Source: Clostridia bacterium (lineage in GTDB: Bacteria; Bacillota; Clostridia; Oscillospirales; CAG-382). From it: a DNA stretch of 42,870 nt. Each line of letters starts with the position of its first letter. Position 1 is the stretch's first letter. A program made the position numbers and the translations under genes. Where the stretch lies: the NCBI GenBank assembly GCA_017456765.1, contig JAFTIR010000015.1, positions 1 to 42,870 of the forward strand. Reading direction: 5' to 3'. The notes under the pieces were generated by a model. That model was given only the letters and a program-made list of their open reading frames with translations. It did not search any database and was not told where the DNA came from. Positions 7,476-13,837 of the stretch are shown in pieces.

Positions 7476-7685
7476 ATGGCAGACAAGGTTAAGAAGGAAT
7501 CAAAAATAGGAAAGTTCTTCAAGGATTACAAGAGCGAATTCAAGAAGATCGTCTGGCCCGAAAAGAATGATACTCTTCGCCAGAGCGGTGTTGTTGTTGC
7601 AGCGATTGTAGTGGTAGGCGTGGCAGTATTCCTGCTTGATACAGGTTTCTCCAAGCTTTTCCAGTGGCTCAGCACACTCGTTTAA
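7476..7685 (+). CDS. secE: Preprotein translocase subunit SecE
   Basis: A 69-residue single-helix membrane protein. An amphipathic, basic N-terminal region with the family motif FKKIVWP (about 22-28) precedes one transmembrane helix at about 39-57. SecE clamps the SecY channel in the cytoplasmic membrane. AAAGGAGG stands 7 bases upstream of the ATG. Its place between rpmG and nusG is the conserved one. Confidence 0.95.
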   Translation: MADKVKKESKIGKFFKDYKSEFKKIVWPEKNDTLRQSGVVVAAIVVVGVAVFLLDTGFSKLFQWLSTLV

Positions 7686-7709
7686 TTTGTTTCGTAAAGG
7701 AGCAATAAA

Positions 7710-8309
7710 ATGACAAACGAAGGACAGGCACTCTGGTATGTGGTTCACACATATTCGGGATATGAAAACAAGGTTGCGGAAAACATCGAACGTCTTGTTG
7801 AGTACAGAGGACTTCAGAATCTTATATTTGAGACAAGAATTCCTACCGAAATAGTTGTTGACACACAGGAAGAGGCAGATGAATATTTCGATTCACTCGA
7901 AGTCGAGTATGATGATGACGGAAACGAAATCAAGAAGGCTCCCAAAGAAAAGAAGCCTACTGAACACAAGATGTTCCCGAGTTATGTACTCGTAAAAATG
8001 GTTATGAACGATGAAAGCTGGCATGTGGTTAGAAATATCCGCGGTGTTACAGGTTTTGTCGGACCTGGGTCACGCCCTGTACCTCTTACAGAGGCAGAGG
8101 TTGCGGCACTCGGTGTTGACGTACGCGTACGCGAGGCGGCATACAGTGTCGGAGACAGCGTAATCGTAGTCGCAGGTTTCCTTGCAGGCTCAGTTGCCAC
8201 AGTTAAGGAAATTAACAACGAAACAGGAAGAATTAAGGTTGCGGCACTCATTGGCGGCAAGGAAACAGCTGTTGAAATGAACGCAAATGAGGTTGAACCC
8301 TTAAACTAA
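7710..8309 (+). CDS. nusG: Transcription termination/antitermination protein NusG
   Basis: A 199-residue protein with an N-terminal NGN domain (ALWYVVHTYSGYENKV at the start, MFPSYVLVKM and VRNIRGVTGFVG later) and a C-terminal KOW domain (about 143-197, VGDSVIVVAGFLAGSVATV). Between the first helices and the PSYV strand lies an acidic/charged insert of about 35 residues (60-95), which is common in Clostridial NusG. NusG binds RNA polymerase and influences pausing and termination. A clear AAAGGAG precedes the ATG. Confidence 0.96.
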   Translation: MTNEGQALWYVVHTYSGYENKVAENIERLVEYRGLQNLIFETRIPTEIVVDTQEEADEYFDSLEVEYDDDGNEIKKAPKEKKPTEHKMFPSYVLVKMVMNDESWHVVRNIRGVTGFVGPGSRPVPLTEAEVAALGVDVRVREAAYSVGDSVIVVAGFLAGSVATVKEINNETGRIKVAALIGGKETAVEMNANEVEPLN

Positions 8310-8343
8310 TCCGAAAAACACAAGATAATTACATCGCAGTTAT

Positions 8344-8436
8344 GTCAGGTGAGCGTTTTGCCAAGCTTCTGACAAATCGTAAAGGCTGCGAGAGACAAAA
8401 CAAAGACTGTTTTGTCTGTGGGAGGGACAAGGTCCC
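8344..8436 (+). promoter_or_regulatory. Candidate ribosomal-protein mRNA leader before rplK
   Basis: The 160-base gap between nusG and rplK can form tandem helices: GTCAG/CTGAC (8344-8348 with 8369-8373), AGACAAAAC/GTTTTGTCT (8393-8401 with 8409-8417) and GGGAC/GTCCC (8424-8428 with 8432-8436). In many bacteria L1 represses this operon by binding the leader, so this is the expected place for such a site. No T-run follows, so it is not a terminator. The exact L1 target is not identified. Confidence 0.5.
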
Positions 8437-8469
8437 GAATTATTTACCACATTTGGAGGTGTAAACGAA

Positions 8470-8895
8470 ATGGCAAAGAAAATAACTGGTTATATCAAAC
8501 TTCAGATTCCCGCAGGAAAGGCTCTTCCTGCACCCCCTGTAGGTCCTGCACTCGGTCAGCACGGTGTTAACATCGCCGGCTTCTGTAAGGAATTCAACGA
8601 AAGAACAAAGAACGATATGGGTCTCATTATCCCTGTTGTAATCACAGTATATGCAGACCGTTCTTACTCTTTTATAACAAAGACTCCCCCCGCAGCAGTT
8701 CTTATCAAGAAGGCTGCTGGTATCGAAACTGCTTCCGGCGAACCTAACAAGAACAAGGTTGCTACAATCACAAAGGAACAGGTTCAGAAAATCGCAGAAA
8801 CAAAGATGCCCGACCTCAACGCAGCTTCTCTCGAAGCAGCTATGAGCATGATTGCAGGTACTGCACGCAGCATGGGCGTTGTTGTTGCTGACTAA
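8470..8895 (+). CDS. rplK: 50S ribosomal protein L11
   Basis: A 141-residue protein of the standard length. The N-terminal domain carries [29 protein letters not shown], quoted here only as far as [12 protein letters not shown] (about 19-30), and the rRNA-binding C-terminal domain ends MGVVVAD. L11 binds the GTPase-associated region of 23S rRNA. GGAGGTGTAAACGAA before the ATG gives a good ribosome site. It is followed after 15 bases by rplA. Confidence 0.97.
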   Translation: MAKKITGYIKLQIPAGKALPAPPVGPALGQHGVNIAGFCKEFNERTKNDMGLIIPVVITVYADRSYSFITKTPPAAVLIKKAAGIETASGEPNKNKVATITKEQVQKIAETKMPDLNAASLEAAMSMIAGTARSMGVVVAD

Positions 8896-8910
8896 GGGAG
8901 GTAATTGACA

Positions 8911-9603
8911 ATGGTTAAGGGAAAGAAGTATCAGGAAAGCGCAAAGCTTATAGATAGAACAAAACTTTATGACACAGTAGAAGCTCTTGATATGGTATGC
9001 AAGACTTCCAAGGCAAAGTTCGACGAAACAGTTGAAGTACACGTAAAGCTCGGTGTTGACAGCCGTCATGCTGACCAGCAGGTTAGAGGTGCGGTAGTTC
9101 TTCCTCACGGTACAGGTAAGACTGTTCGTACACTCGTATTCGCTAAGGGCGACAATGCAAAGGCAGCTGAAGATGCAGGTTCCGATTACGTAGGAGCTGA
9201 AGATATGGTTGCTAAGATCACAAGCGAAAACTGGTTTGAATTCGACGTAGTTATCGCGACTCCCGACATGATGGGCGTTATCGGTAGACTCGGTAAGGTT
9301 CTCGGTCCTAAGGGTCTTATGCCTAACCCCAAGGCAGGTACAGTTACCATGGATGTAGCTAAGGCTGTTGCTGAAGCTAAAGCAGGTAAGATTGAATACC
9401 GTCTTGACAAGCAGAACATCATTCACTGTCCCGTTGGTAAGGCTTCCTTCGGTGCTGAAAAGCTCGCTGAAAACTTTGATACTCTCATGGCTGCAGTTGT
9501 TAAGGCAAAGCCTGCTGCTGCTAAGGGTCAGTACATCAAGTCCTGCGCTGTTGCTTCCACAATGGGCCCCGGCGTTAAGGTTAACACAGCAAAGTACATG
9601 TAA
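8911..9603 (+). CDS. rplA: 50S ribosomal protein L1
   Basis: A 230-residue protein with the L1 signature in the second domain ([20 protein letters not shown], about 111-130) and the typical C-terminal [12 protein letters not shown]1 forms the mobile stalk of the large subunit and autoregulates its own mRNA in well-studied bacteria. I start at 8911, where GGGAGG is 9 bases upstream; an in-frame TTG at 8905 would be too close to it. Unusually, a strong terminator follows immediately and rplJ-rplL do not, so the common rplKA-rplJL order is broken here. Confidence 0.97.
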   Translation: MVKGKKYQESAKLIDRTKLYDTVEALDMVCKTSKAKFDETVEVHVKLGVDSRHADQQVRGAVVLPHGTGKTVRTLVFAKGDNAKAAEDAGSDYVGAEDMVAKITSENWFEFDVVIATPDMMGVIGRLGKVLGPKGLMPNPKAGTVTMDVAKAVAEAKAGKIEYRLDKQNIIHCPVGKASFGAEKLAENFDTLMAAVVKAKPAAAKGQYIKSCAVASTMGPGVKVNTAKYM

Positions 9604-9619
9604 TTTACAGATTAAAATT

Positions 9620-9645
9620 GCCGTTCCTAAAGGAACGGCTTTTTT
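9620..9645 (+). terminator. Terminator after rplA
   Basis: GCCGTTCCT/AGGAACGGC (9620-9628 with 9631-9639), a 2-base gap in the stem loop, then six T. It ends the rpmG-rplA transcription unit. Confidence 0.9.
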
Positions 9646-9705
9646 GCGGAGAGCATCCGCTGGCAATTTCGCGGTGCGGGTAGCACCCGCTGGCAATTTC
9701 GCGGG
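9646..9705 (+). repeat. Two tandem 30-bp hairpin repeats
   Basis: Units 9646-9675 and 9676-9705 differ at four positions. Each starts with a 5-bp stem around an AGCA-containing loop (GCGGA/TCCGC in the first, GCGGG/CCCGC in the second) and continues TGGCAATTTCGCGG. The change of an A-T pair to G-C between units keeps the stem. The stretch 9646-9907 holds no gene. Confidence 0.8.
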
Positions 9706-9749
9706 CAGGGCTTTTCGGTTAACAAACAATAATTATCGCGTAACGAACT

Positions 9750-9782
9750 ATTCCCCGATGTCAAACGCCGACATCGGGGAAT
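9750..9782 (+). repeat. Dispersed hairpin repeat, copy 1
   Basis: A 13-bp perfect stem starting ATTCCCCGATGTC encloses the loop AAACGCC. The same loop recurs at 9878-9905 and 21003-21035. Confidence 0.85.
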
Positions 9783-9877
9783 TTGTTATATTTAGATTGG
9801 CAGTATCTTAATTGTGCGACACCAAAGACAAAATATTAGACAAAGATGTCCCGTGAAATGTCAGCGGCGACTCGCTG

Positions 9878-9905
9878 CCCGATGTCAAACGCCGACATGG
9901 GTGAA
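9878..9905 (+). repeat. Dispersed hairpin repeat, copy 2 (decayed)
   Basis: CCCGATGTC-AAACGCC-GACATGGG: the loop is identical to copy 1, but one C is missing on the right arm, so the stem is broken. It overlaps the region just after the SLOG gene's stop codon. Confidence 0.7.
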
Positions 9906-9907
9906 AT

Positions 9908-10237
9908 TTATATAATATGAACTACGATTTTTTTACCGATTTTATTACAGTTATCAATTACAAATTTTGTTCCCTTTGATTTCCCGTCCCAAAAAGCAAT
10001 GACAATATCTGCATATTCTATAATTTGCAGATTTCGCCTAAGCGGTGCGCCTTTTTTATATTTAGAATATTCAGGCAGAAATTCCGTGAGTTTAATAGAA
10101 TTTGAAAGAGCATATTCTCGTGCAGAAGTATCAACGCCCTTTGCGCCGCCAGAAACAATTTCGGTGGTTTCCCGTGGCAGATATTCTGACAGATTTTTAA
10201 TTTGTATATTTCTTGACCCGATTATTGCAACTTTCAT
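9908..10237 (-). CDS. SLOG-family protein (DUF2493/YspA-like)
   Basis: A 109-residue single-domain protein with a Rossmann-like nucleotide fold: KVAIIGSRN at the N-terminus, then VSGGAKGVDTSAREYA (about 28-43), an RRN motif near 67-69 and ADIVIAFWDGKSKGT (76-90). This is the DUF2493 branch of the SLOG superfamily, related to DprA and LOG proteins, whose members bind nucleotides or nucleotide-derived ligands. I start at 10237, with GAGGGG 8 bases upstream; an ATG further up overlaps that site. It is divergent from a ribbon-helix-helix gene with shared control sequences. A role in nucleotide signalling, or in defence as for some SLOG relatives, is possible but unproven. Confidence 0.85.
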   Translation of the reverse strand: MKVAIIGSRNIQIKNLSEYLPRETTEIVSGGAKGVDTSAREYALSNSIKLTEFLPEYSKYKKGAPLRRNLQIIEYADIVIAFWDGKSKGTKFVIDNCNKIGKKIVVHII

Positions 10238-10264
10238 CAATTTTCCCCTCTTCAAATTGCGTCA

Positions 10265-10350
10265 CTTTTTCGTCATTATACCACCATTTTAGTTTAGACG
10301 CAATATTTTCGCTATAATTTAATCAAAATAATGTTAAAGTGACGAAAAAG
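10265..10350. promoter_or_regulatory. Shared divergent control region with mirrored operators
   Basis: TGACGAAAAAG at 10340-10350 (+) occurs as its exact complement at 10265-10275. Between them are a - promoter (TTGCGT 10303-10298, 17 bp, TATAAT 10280-10275) and a + TATAAT (10313-10318) whose -35 is poor. Each mirrored element sits at or just after the -10 box of one transcript, where a dimeric repressor could block both. Confidence 0.7.
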
Positions 10351-10360
10351 AGGCGTTGAA

Positions 10361-10537
10361 ATGAAAGATAATTTTATAAGATATACTTTAAGAATTGATA
10401 AGAATTTGTTTGCAAAATTCAAATACATTGCAGAATCCGAGGGTCGCTCTGCCAATAGAAGTCTTGAACAATATATAAAGAAGCGTGTTGCCAAGTATGA
10501 AGAAGAAAATGGAATAATAGAAATTGAGGAAGACTGA
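10361..10537 (+). CDS. Ribbon-helix-helix (Arc-type) DNA-binding protein
   Basis: A 58-residue protein. The N-terminal strand IRYTLRIDKNLFAKF, then the helices FKYIAESEGRSANRSLEQYIKKRV split by the Gly-Arg-Ser turn, match the Arc/MetJ ribbon-helix-helix fold; the tail is acidic. AGAGG stands 6 bases before the ATG. Such proteins bind DNA as dimers of dimers and often repress their own promoter or act as antitoxins. Here the gene diverges from the SLOG gene, and mirrored TGACGAAAAAG elements flank both promoters, so autoregulation of the pair is likely. A terminator overlaps its 3' end, so nothing else is in its operon. Confidence 0.85.
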   Translation: MKDNFIRYTLRIDKNLFAKFKYIAESEGRSANRSLEQYIKKRVAKYEEENGIIEIEED

Positions 10538-10554
10538 GGTCTTTCTCTTTTTTT
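10526..10554 (+). terminator. Terminator overlapping the end of the ribbon-helix-helix gene
   Basis: GAGGAAGAC (10526-10534) pairs with GTCTTTCTC (10539-10547, one G-U), then seven T. The stop codon lies in the loop. Confidence 0.85.
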
Positions 10555-10629
10555 GCATTTAGCACTATCCCAAAATGTGTGAGGTAAGCCTCTCCCTTAA
10601 TAATTTTTTCATTAACTCATAAAAATCCC

Positions 10630-10658
10630 TTGTAAACCGTAAAAAAATATGATACAAT
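10630..10658 (+). promoter_or_regulatory. Promoter of plsY-metY
   Basis: TTGTAA (10630-10635), 17 bp, TACAAT (10653-10658). Transcription would begin near 10665. Confidence 0.7.
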
Positions 10659-10724
10659 AAGATGTACAAAATGGGTGGGTGTTTGGTTTTGCGCGTTACG
10701 CATCTTACCCGAAAGGAGAAAAAT

Positions 10725-11519
10725 ATGTTTGAAGCAATCGCAAACGCTTATGTAAACGGAATAATCCCGGTTCTTGCGGCAAGCTCCGCAGGAATGACGA
10801 CAGCATTTTTGATTGCAGGCTTTGTGCTCACAGCCCTTGTTGCTTATACACTTGGCTCGCTCAATTTTGCGCTTATTCTCTCAAAGCGAATGTATGGCGA
10901 GGATATAAGAGAGTTTGGCAGTAAAAATGCCGGTACTACCAATATGGCTCGTACATACGGAAAAAAAGCGGCACTTTTCACAATACTCGGTGATATACTT
11001 AAAGGAATTGTAGCGGTAATTGCAGGTTCTTTCCTTATGGGAGCAACACTTGGCGGCTACTTTGCTGGACTTATGTGCGTAATCGGTCATGTTTTCCCCG
11101 TGTTCTACGGTTTTCGCGGTGGCAAGGGTGTTGCAACTGCGGCGGCGGTAATACTTGTGGTAAACTGGCAGGTTTTCCTTATTATGATTTCGCTGTTTAT
11201 TCTCACGGTTGTACTTACAAGATACGTTTCTCTTGGTTCTTGTCTTGCCGCGGCGATTTTTCCGTTTCTGACATATAATTTTGTAACTGTCAAGGGTGTA
11301 CCCAACGGAGGATGGGCATTCATTTTCGCATTCCTCATGGCAATTCTTGTAATATGCAAGCATCATTCAAATTTAAGACGTCTTGCAAATGGAACCGAAT
11401 CCAAATTCGCTTTCAAGAAAAAAGAAAAGACCGAGGGTGAACAAGAAAAAGAAGAACCCAAAGTTTATAAAGCCAGAAAAAAGAAAAAAGAAACCAAATA
11501 TAAAATATCAAAGAAATAA
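10725..11519 (+). CDS. plsY: Glycerol-3-phosphate acyltransferase PlsY
   Basis: A 264-residue integral membrane enzyme that transfers acyl groups from acyl-phosphate to glycerol-3-phosphate, the first step of phospholipid synthesis with PlsX. Family motifs are GSLNFALIL, EFGSKNAGTTNMART (about 66-80), GHVFPVFYGFRGGKGVAT (about 122-139), and the last conserved loop before KHHSNLRRL. Five to six hydrophobic segments are seen. After about residue 225 a Lys/Glu-rich cytoplasmic tail of about 40 residues extends beyond the usual ~200-residue family length. The start is the ATG after AAAGGAG; an upstream ATG at 10662 lies at the predicted transcription start. metY follows after 20 bases. Confidence 0.93.
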   Translation: MFEAIANAYVNGIIPVLAASSAGMTTAFLIAGFVLTALVAYTLGSLNFALILSKRMYGEDIREFGSKNAGTTNMARTYGKKAALFTILGDILKGIVAVIAGSFLMGATLGGYFAGLMCVIGHVFPVFYGFRGGKGVATAAAVILVVNWQVFLIMISLFILTVVLTRYVSLGSCLAAAIFPFLTYNFVTVKGVPNGGWAFIFAFLMAILVICKHHSNLRRLANGTESKFAFKKKEKTEGEQEKEEPKVYKARKKKKETKYKISKK

Positions 11520-11539
11520 ATATATCGGAGGCAAAAATC

Positions 11540-12820
11540 ATGAGTCACATCAATACTAAATGTATCCAGTCAGGTTATACACCTAAAAACGGAGAAAGCA
11601 GAATTCTCCCTATCGTTCAGTCAACAACATATAAATACGAATCTGCCGACCAGATGGGCAGACTTTTCGACCTTGAAGAAAGCGGATATTTCTATACACG
11701 TCTTGCAAACCCCACAAACGACTGTGTTGCTGCAAAAATATGCGACCTTGAGGGCGGAGTCGGTGCACTTCTCACTTCTTCCGGTCAGGCGGCAAACTTC
11801 TATGCTATCTTCAACATCTGCTCTGCAGGTGACCATGTTGTATGCTCCTCTGCAATTTATGGTGGAACATTCAATCTCTTTAATGTAACAATGAGAAAAA
11901 TGGGCATTGATTTCACATTTGTAACACCCGACGTTTCTGATGCTGACCTTGAGGCAGCTTTCAAACCTAACACCAAGGCTGTGTTTGCAGAGAGCATCTC
12001 AAACCCCTCACTTAACATAATTGATTTTGAGCAGTTTGCGAATGCTGCACACAAGCACGGCGTGCCTTTTATTGTTGATAATACATTCCCCACACCTATC
12101 AACTGCCGACCCTTTGAGTACGGTGCCGATATTGTAACCCACTCTACAACGAAGTACATGGACGGTCATGCTACAAGCGTTGGCGGATGCGTTGTTGACA
12201 GTGGCAATTTTGACTGGGCGGCACACGCTGACAAATTCCCCTGTCTTACAACTCCCGACGATTCCTATCACGGCATCACATATACAGAAAAGTTCGGAAA
12301 AAGTGCATACATGACAAAGCTCCTTGCACAGGTTATGCGTGACCTTGGCTCTATCCCTTCACCCCACAACGCATTCCTTCTCAATCTCGGTCTTGAGACA
12401 CTTCACCTCAGAATGGAAAGACATTGCCAGAATGCTCTTGAGGTTGCAAGATTCCTTGAAAGTGACGACAGAATTGCATGGGTTGAATATCCCGGTCTTG
12501 AGTCATCAAAATACTATGAAAGAGCAAAGAAGTATATGCCGAACGGTACTTGCGGCGTAATCTCCTTTGGTATCAAGGGCGACAGAAGTACCGCTACAAA
12601 GTTTATGGATTCGCTCAGACTTGCGGCAATTGTTACTCATGTTGCAGATGCAAGAACCTGTATTCTTCACCCCGCAAGCACAACACACCGTCAGCTTACG
12701 GACGAGCAGCTTATAGATTGCGGAACAAGTCCGGATCTGCTCAGACTTTCTGTTGGTATCGAGTATGCAGGAGATATTATTGACGACATCAAGCAGGCTC
12801 TCGACTTACTTTCTCTTTGA
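11540..12820 (+). CDS. metY: O-acetylhomoserine sulfhydrylase (PLP-dependent)
   Basis: A 426-residue enzyme of the Cys/Met metabolism PLP family. The length and motifs fit O-acetylhomoserine aminocarboxypropyltransferase, which makes homocysteine from sulfide: YTRLANPTND (near 52), SSGQAANFYAI, IVDNTFPTP, and STTKYMDGH with PLP-lysine Lys205, then RLSVGIEYAGDIIDDI at the end. A methionine gamma-lyase is the main alternative. CGGAGG precedes the ATG. It is probably cotranscribed with plsY. Its last codons (LLSL and stop) are made from a dispersed A/T-rich repeat also found after glyQS. No SAM riboswitch or other leader is seen. Confidence 0.88.
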   Translation: MSHINTKCIQSGYTPKNGESRILPIVQSTTYKYESADQMGRLFDLEESGYFYTRLANPTNDCVAAKICDLEGGVGALLTSSGQAANFYAIFNICSAGDHVVCSSAIYGGTFNLFNVTMRKMGIDFTFVTPDVSDADLEAAFKPNTKAVFAESISNPSLNIIDFEQFANAAHKHGVPFIVDNTFPTPINCRPFEYGADIVTHSTTKYMDGHATSVGGCVVDSGNFDWAAHADKFPCLTTPDDSYHGITYTEKFGKSAYMTKLLAQVMRDLGSIPSPHNAFLLNLGLETLHLRMERHCQNALEVARFLESDDRIAWVEYPGLESSKYYERAKKYMPNGTCGVISFGIKGDRSTATKFMDSLRLAAIVTHVADARTCILHPASTTHRQLTDEQLIDCGTSPDLLRLSVGIEYAGDIIDDIKQALDLLSL

Positions 12821-12900
12821 TAAAAAGAGAAGGCAAGCGGTCAAACTCAGCAAGCGTGACTTGTTTCTTCGATAAAAAGAGAAAGTAAGCAAAGAGAAAA
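12805..12900 (+). repeat. Dispersed repeat, two adjacent degenerate copies
   Basis: CTTACTTTCTCTTTGAT at 12805-12821 faces AAAAAGAGAAGGCAAGC. A second unit at 12862-12900 ends with AAAGAGAAAGTAAGCAAAGA and following A's. The 12874-12900 half matches 20919-20944 with one difference. The first copy supplies the last codons and the stop of metY. Confidence 0.75.
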
Positions 12901-12917
12901 TATTTTGATTGCGCTTA

Positions 12918-12953
12918 TTTGCGGATGTCGTAGCTTGACATCCGCAAATTTTT
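12918..12953 (+). terminator. Probable terminator after metY
   Basis: TTTGCGGATGTC/GACATCCGCAAA, a 12-bp stem with a 7-base loop (GTAGCTT), is followed by TTTTTAT. The GATGTC/GACATC core and 7-base loop resemble the hairpin family at 9750. Confidence 0.75.
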
Positions 12954-13021
12954 ATATGTCATAAACAGACGGCCTTTTCTCATAGTTTATACTATCCCGA
13001 TTTATGAGAGGAGTTTTCGAG

Positions 13022-13729
13022 ATGTCCATGAATGTTTCCGAAAAGAAGCTGAAATCAAAGGTGAAAATAGGGGAACAGGTTGCTGTTGTTGAAAATATAA
13101 AATATCCGTTTTTTGAAAGCGAAAAACATGCAAAACTCTGCGAAAAGATGAACGCATTTTATTCATCTATTGCCGAAAAATATTCATTTCATGCCAGAAA
13201 TAAACTGCCAAGGAAAATAAAGCTTAATCGCCTGTCCTGCAAGCTCCCGATGACGGTGTCAATGAATTATAAAATTGCACTTTGTGACGAAAAAATAGTA
13301 AGTGTTGTGCTTGACCTTGCTTTTTCAGAGGGAAAAAACTTCAGGACCCGCCGCTTTTCGCAGGTGTGGAGTGTTGAAAAGAAAGATATTCTGAGAATTG
13401 ACGAGATGCTGAAAACTGATAGACAGAGCAGAAAAAAAGTATATTCGCAAATTTTTTCCATTGCAAAGGATAATGGAGAAAATCCCGCATTCGGATATTT
13501 TGATGATTATGAAAAAAAGCTGTCAAGGAGTTTGGAAATTGAAAACTGTTTTGCTGTACCCAAAGGGCTTTGTTTTTTTGTAAATGCGGGAATTCTGTCA
13601 CCGACAAAATACGGTGCAAACAGTTTTGTATTGCCCATTTCAACCCTCCGTGAGGTAATAAAAGGTGATTTTTTATCGAAAAACGACGAAAAAGATGGGC
13701 AAAACGCAGATATTGTAAATAATGTATAA
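13022..13729 (+). CDS. DUF3298-like protein of unknown function
   Basis: A 235-residue soluble-looking protein without signal peptide. The C-terminal half has the pattern of DUF3298/RsiV-like C-terminal domains: an FSEGKNFRTRRFSQVWS segment, an ILRIDEML helix, an FYL-type core and the terminal GANSFVLPIS strand. The similarity is by eye only. I start at 13022 because GAGAGGAG is 8 bases upstream; the ATG at 13004 is part of that site. A TATACT at 12988-12993 could be a -10 without a good -35. It precedes lon by about 110 bases; a functional link is not evident. Confidence 0.7.
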   Translation: MSMNVSEKKLKSKVKIGEQVAVVENIKYPFFESEKHAKLCEKMNAFYSSIAEKYSFHARNKLPRKIKLNRLSCKLPMTVSMNYKIALCDEKIVSVVLDLAFSEGKNFRTRRFSQVWSVEKKDILRIDEMLKTDRQSRKKVYSQIFSIAKDNGENPAFGYFDDYEKKLSRSLEIENCFAVPKGLCFFVNAGILSPTKYGANSFVLPISTLREVIKGDFLSKNDEKDGQNADIVNNV

Positions 13730-13769
13730 ACATTTGCACTTTTCCTTATTCACCTTTCACAAGTTGTGG

Positions 13770-13775
13770 TATAAT
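13770..13775 (+). promoter_or_regulatory. Likely -10 box of the lon promoter
   Basis: TATAAT with only a poor -35 (TATTCA at 17 bp). It sits about 60 bases before lon. No CIRCE or CtsR-type repeat is visible. Confidence 0.4.
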
Positions 13776-13837
13776 ACAATGGAGTATTTCTTATAAGATA
13801 AAATGGTATTTTTTTAACAAAGAACACGGAGAGAAAA

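Noticed and set aside
9646..9705. Possible CRISPR array
   Set aside because: The two 30-bp units are directly tandem with no unique spacers, and no cas genes are in the window.
8440..9729. Long open frame on the - strand (about 430 codons) under rplK-rplA
   Set aside because: It is antisense to two certain ribosomal genes, has a low-complexity Cys/Ser/Asn-rich product and no ribosome site. It reflects the codon bias of the + genes.
11500..11545. SAM riboswitch before metY
   Set aside because: The gap to plsY is only 20 bases and holds just a ribosome site.
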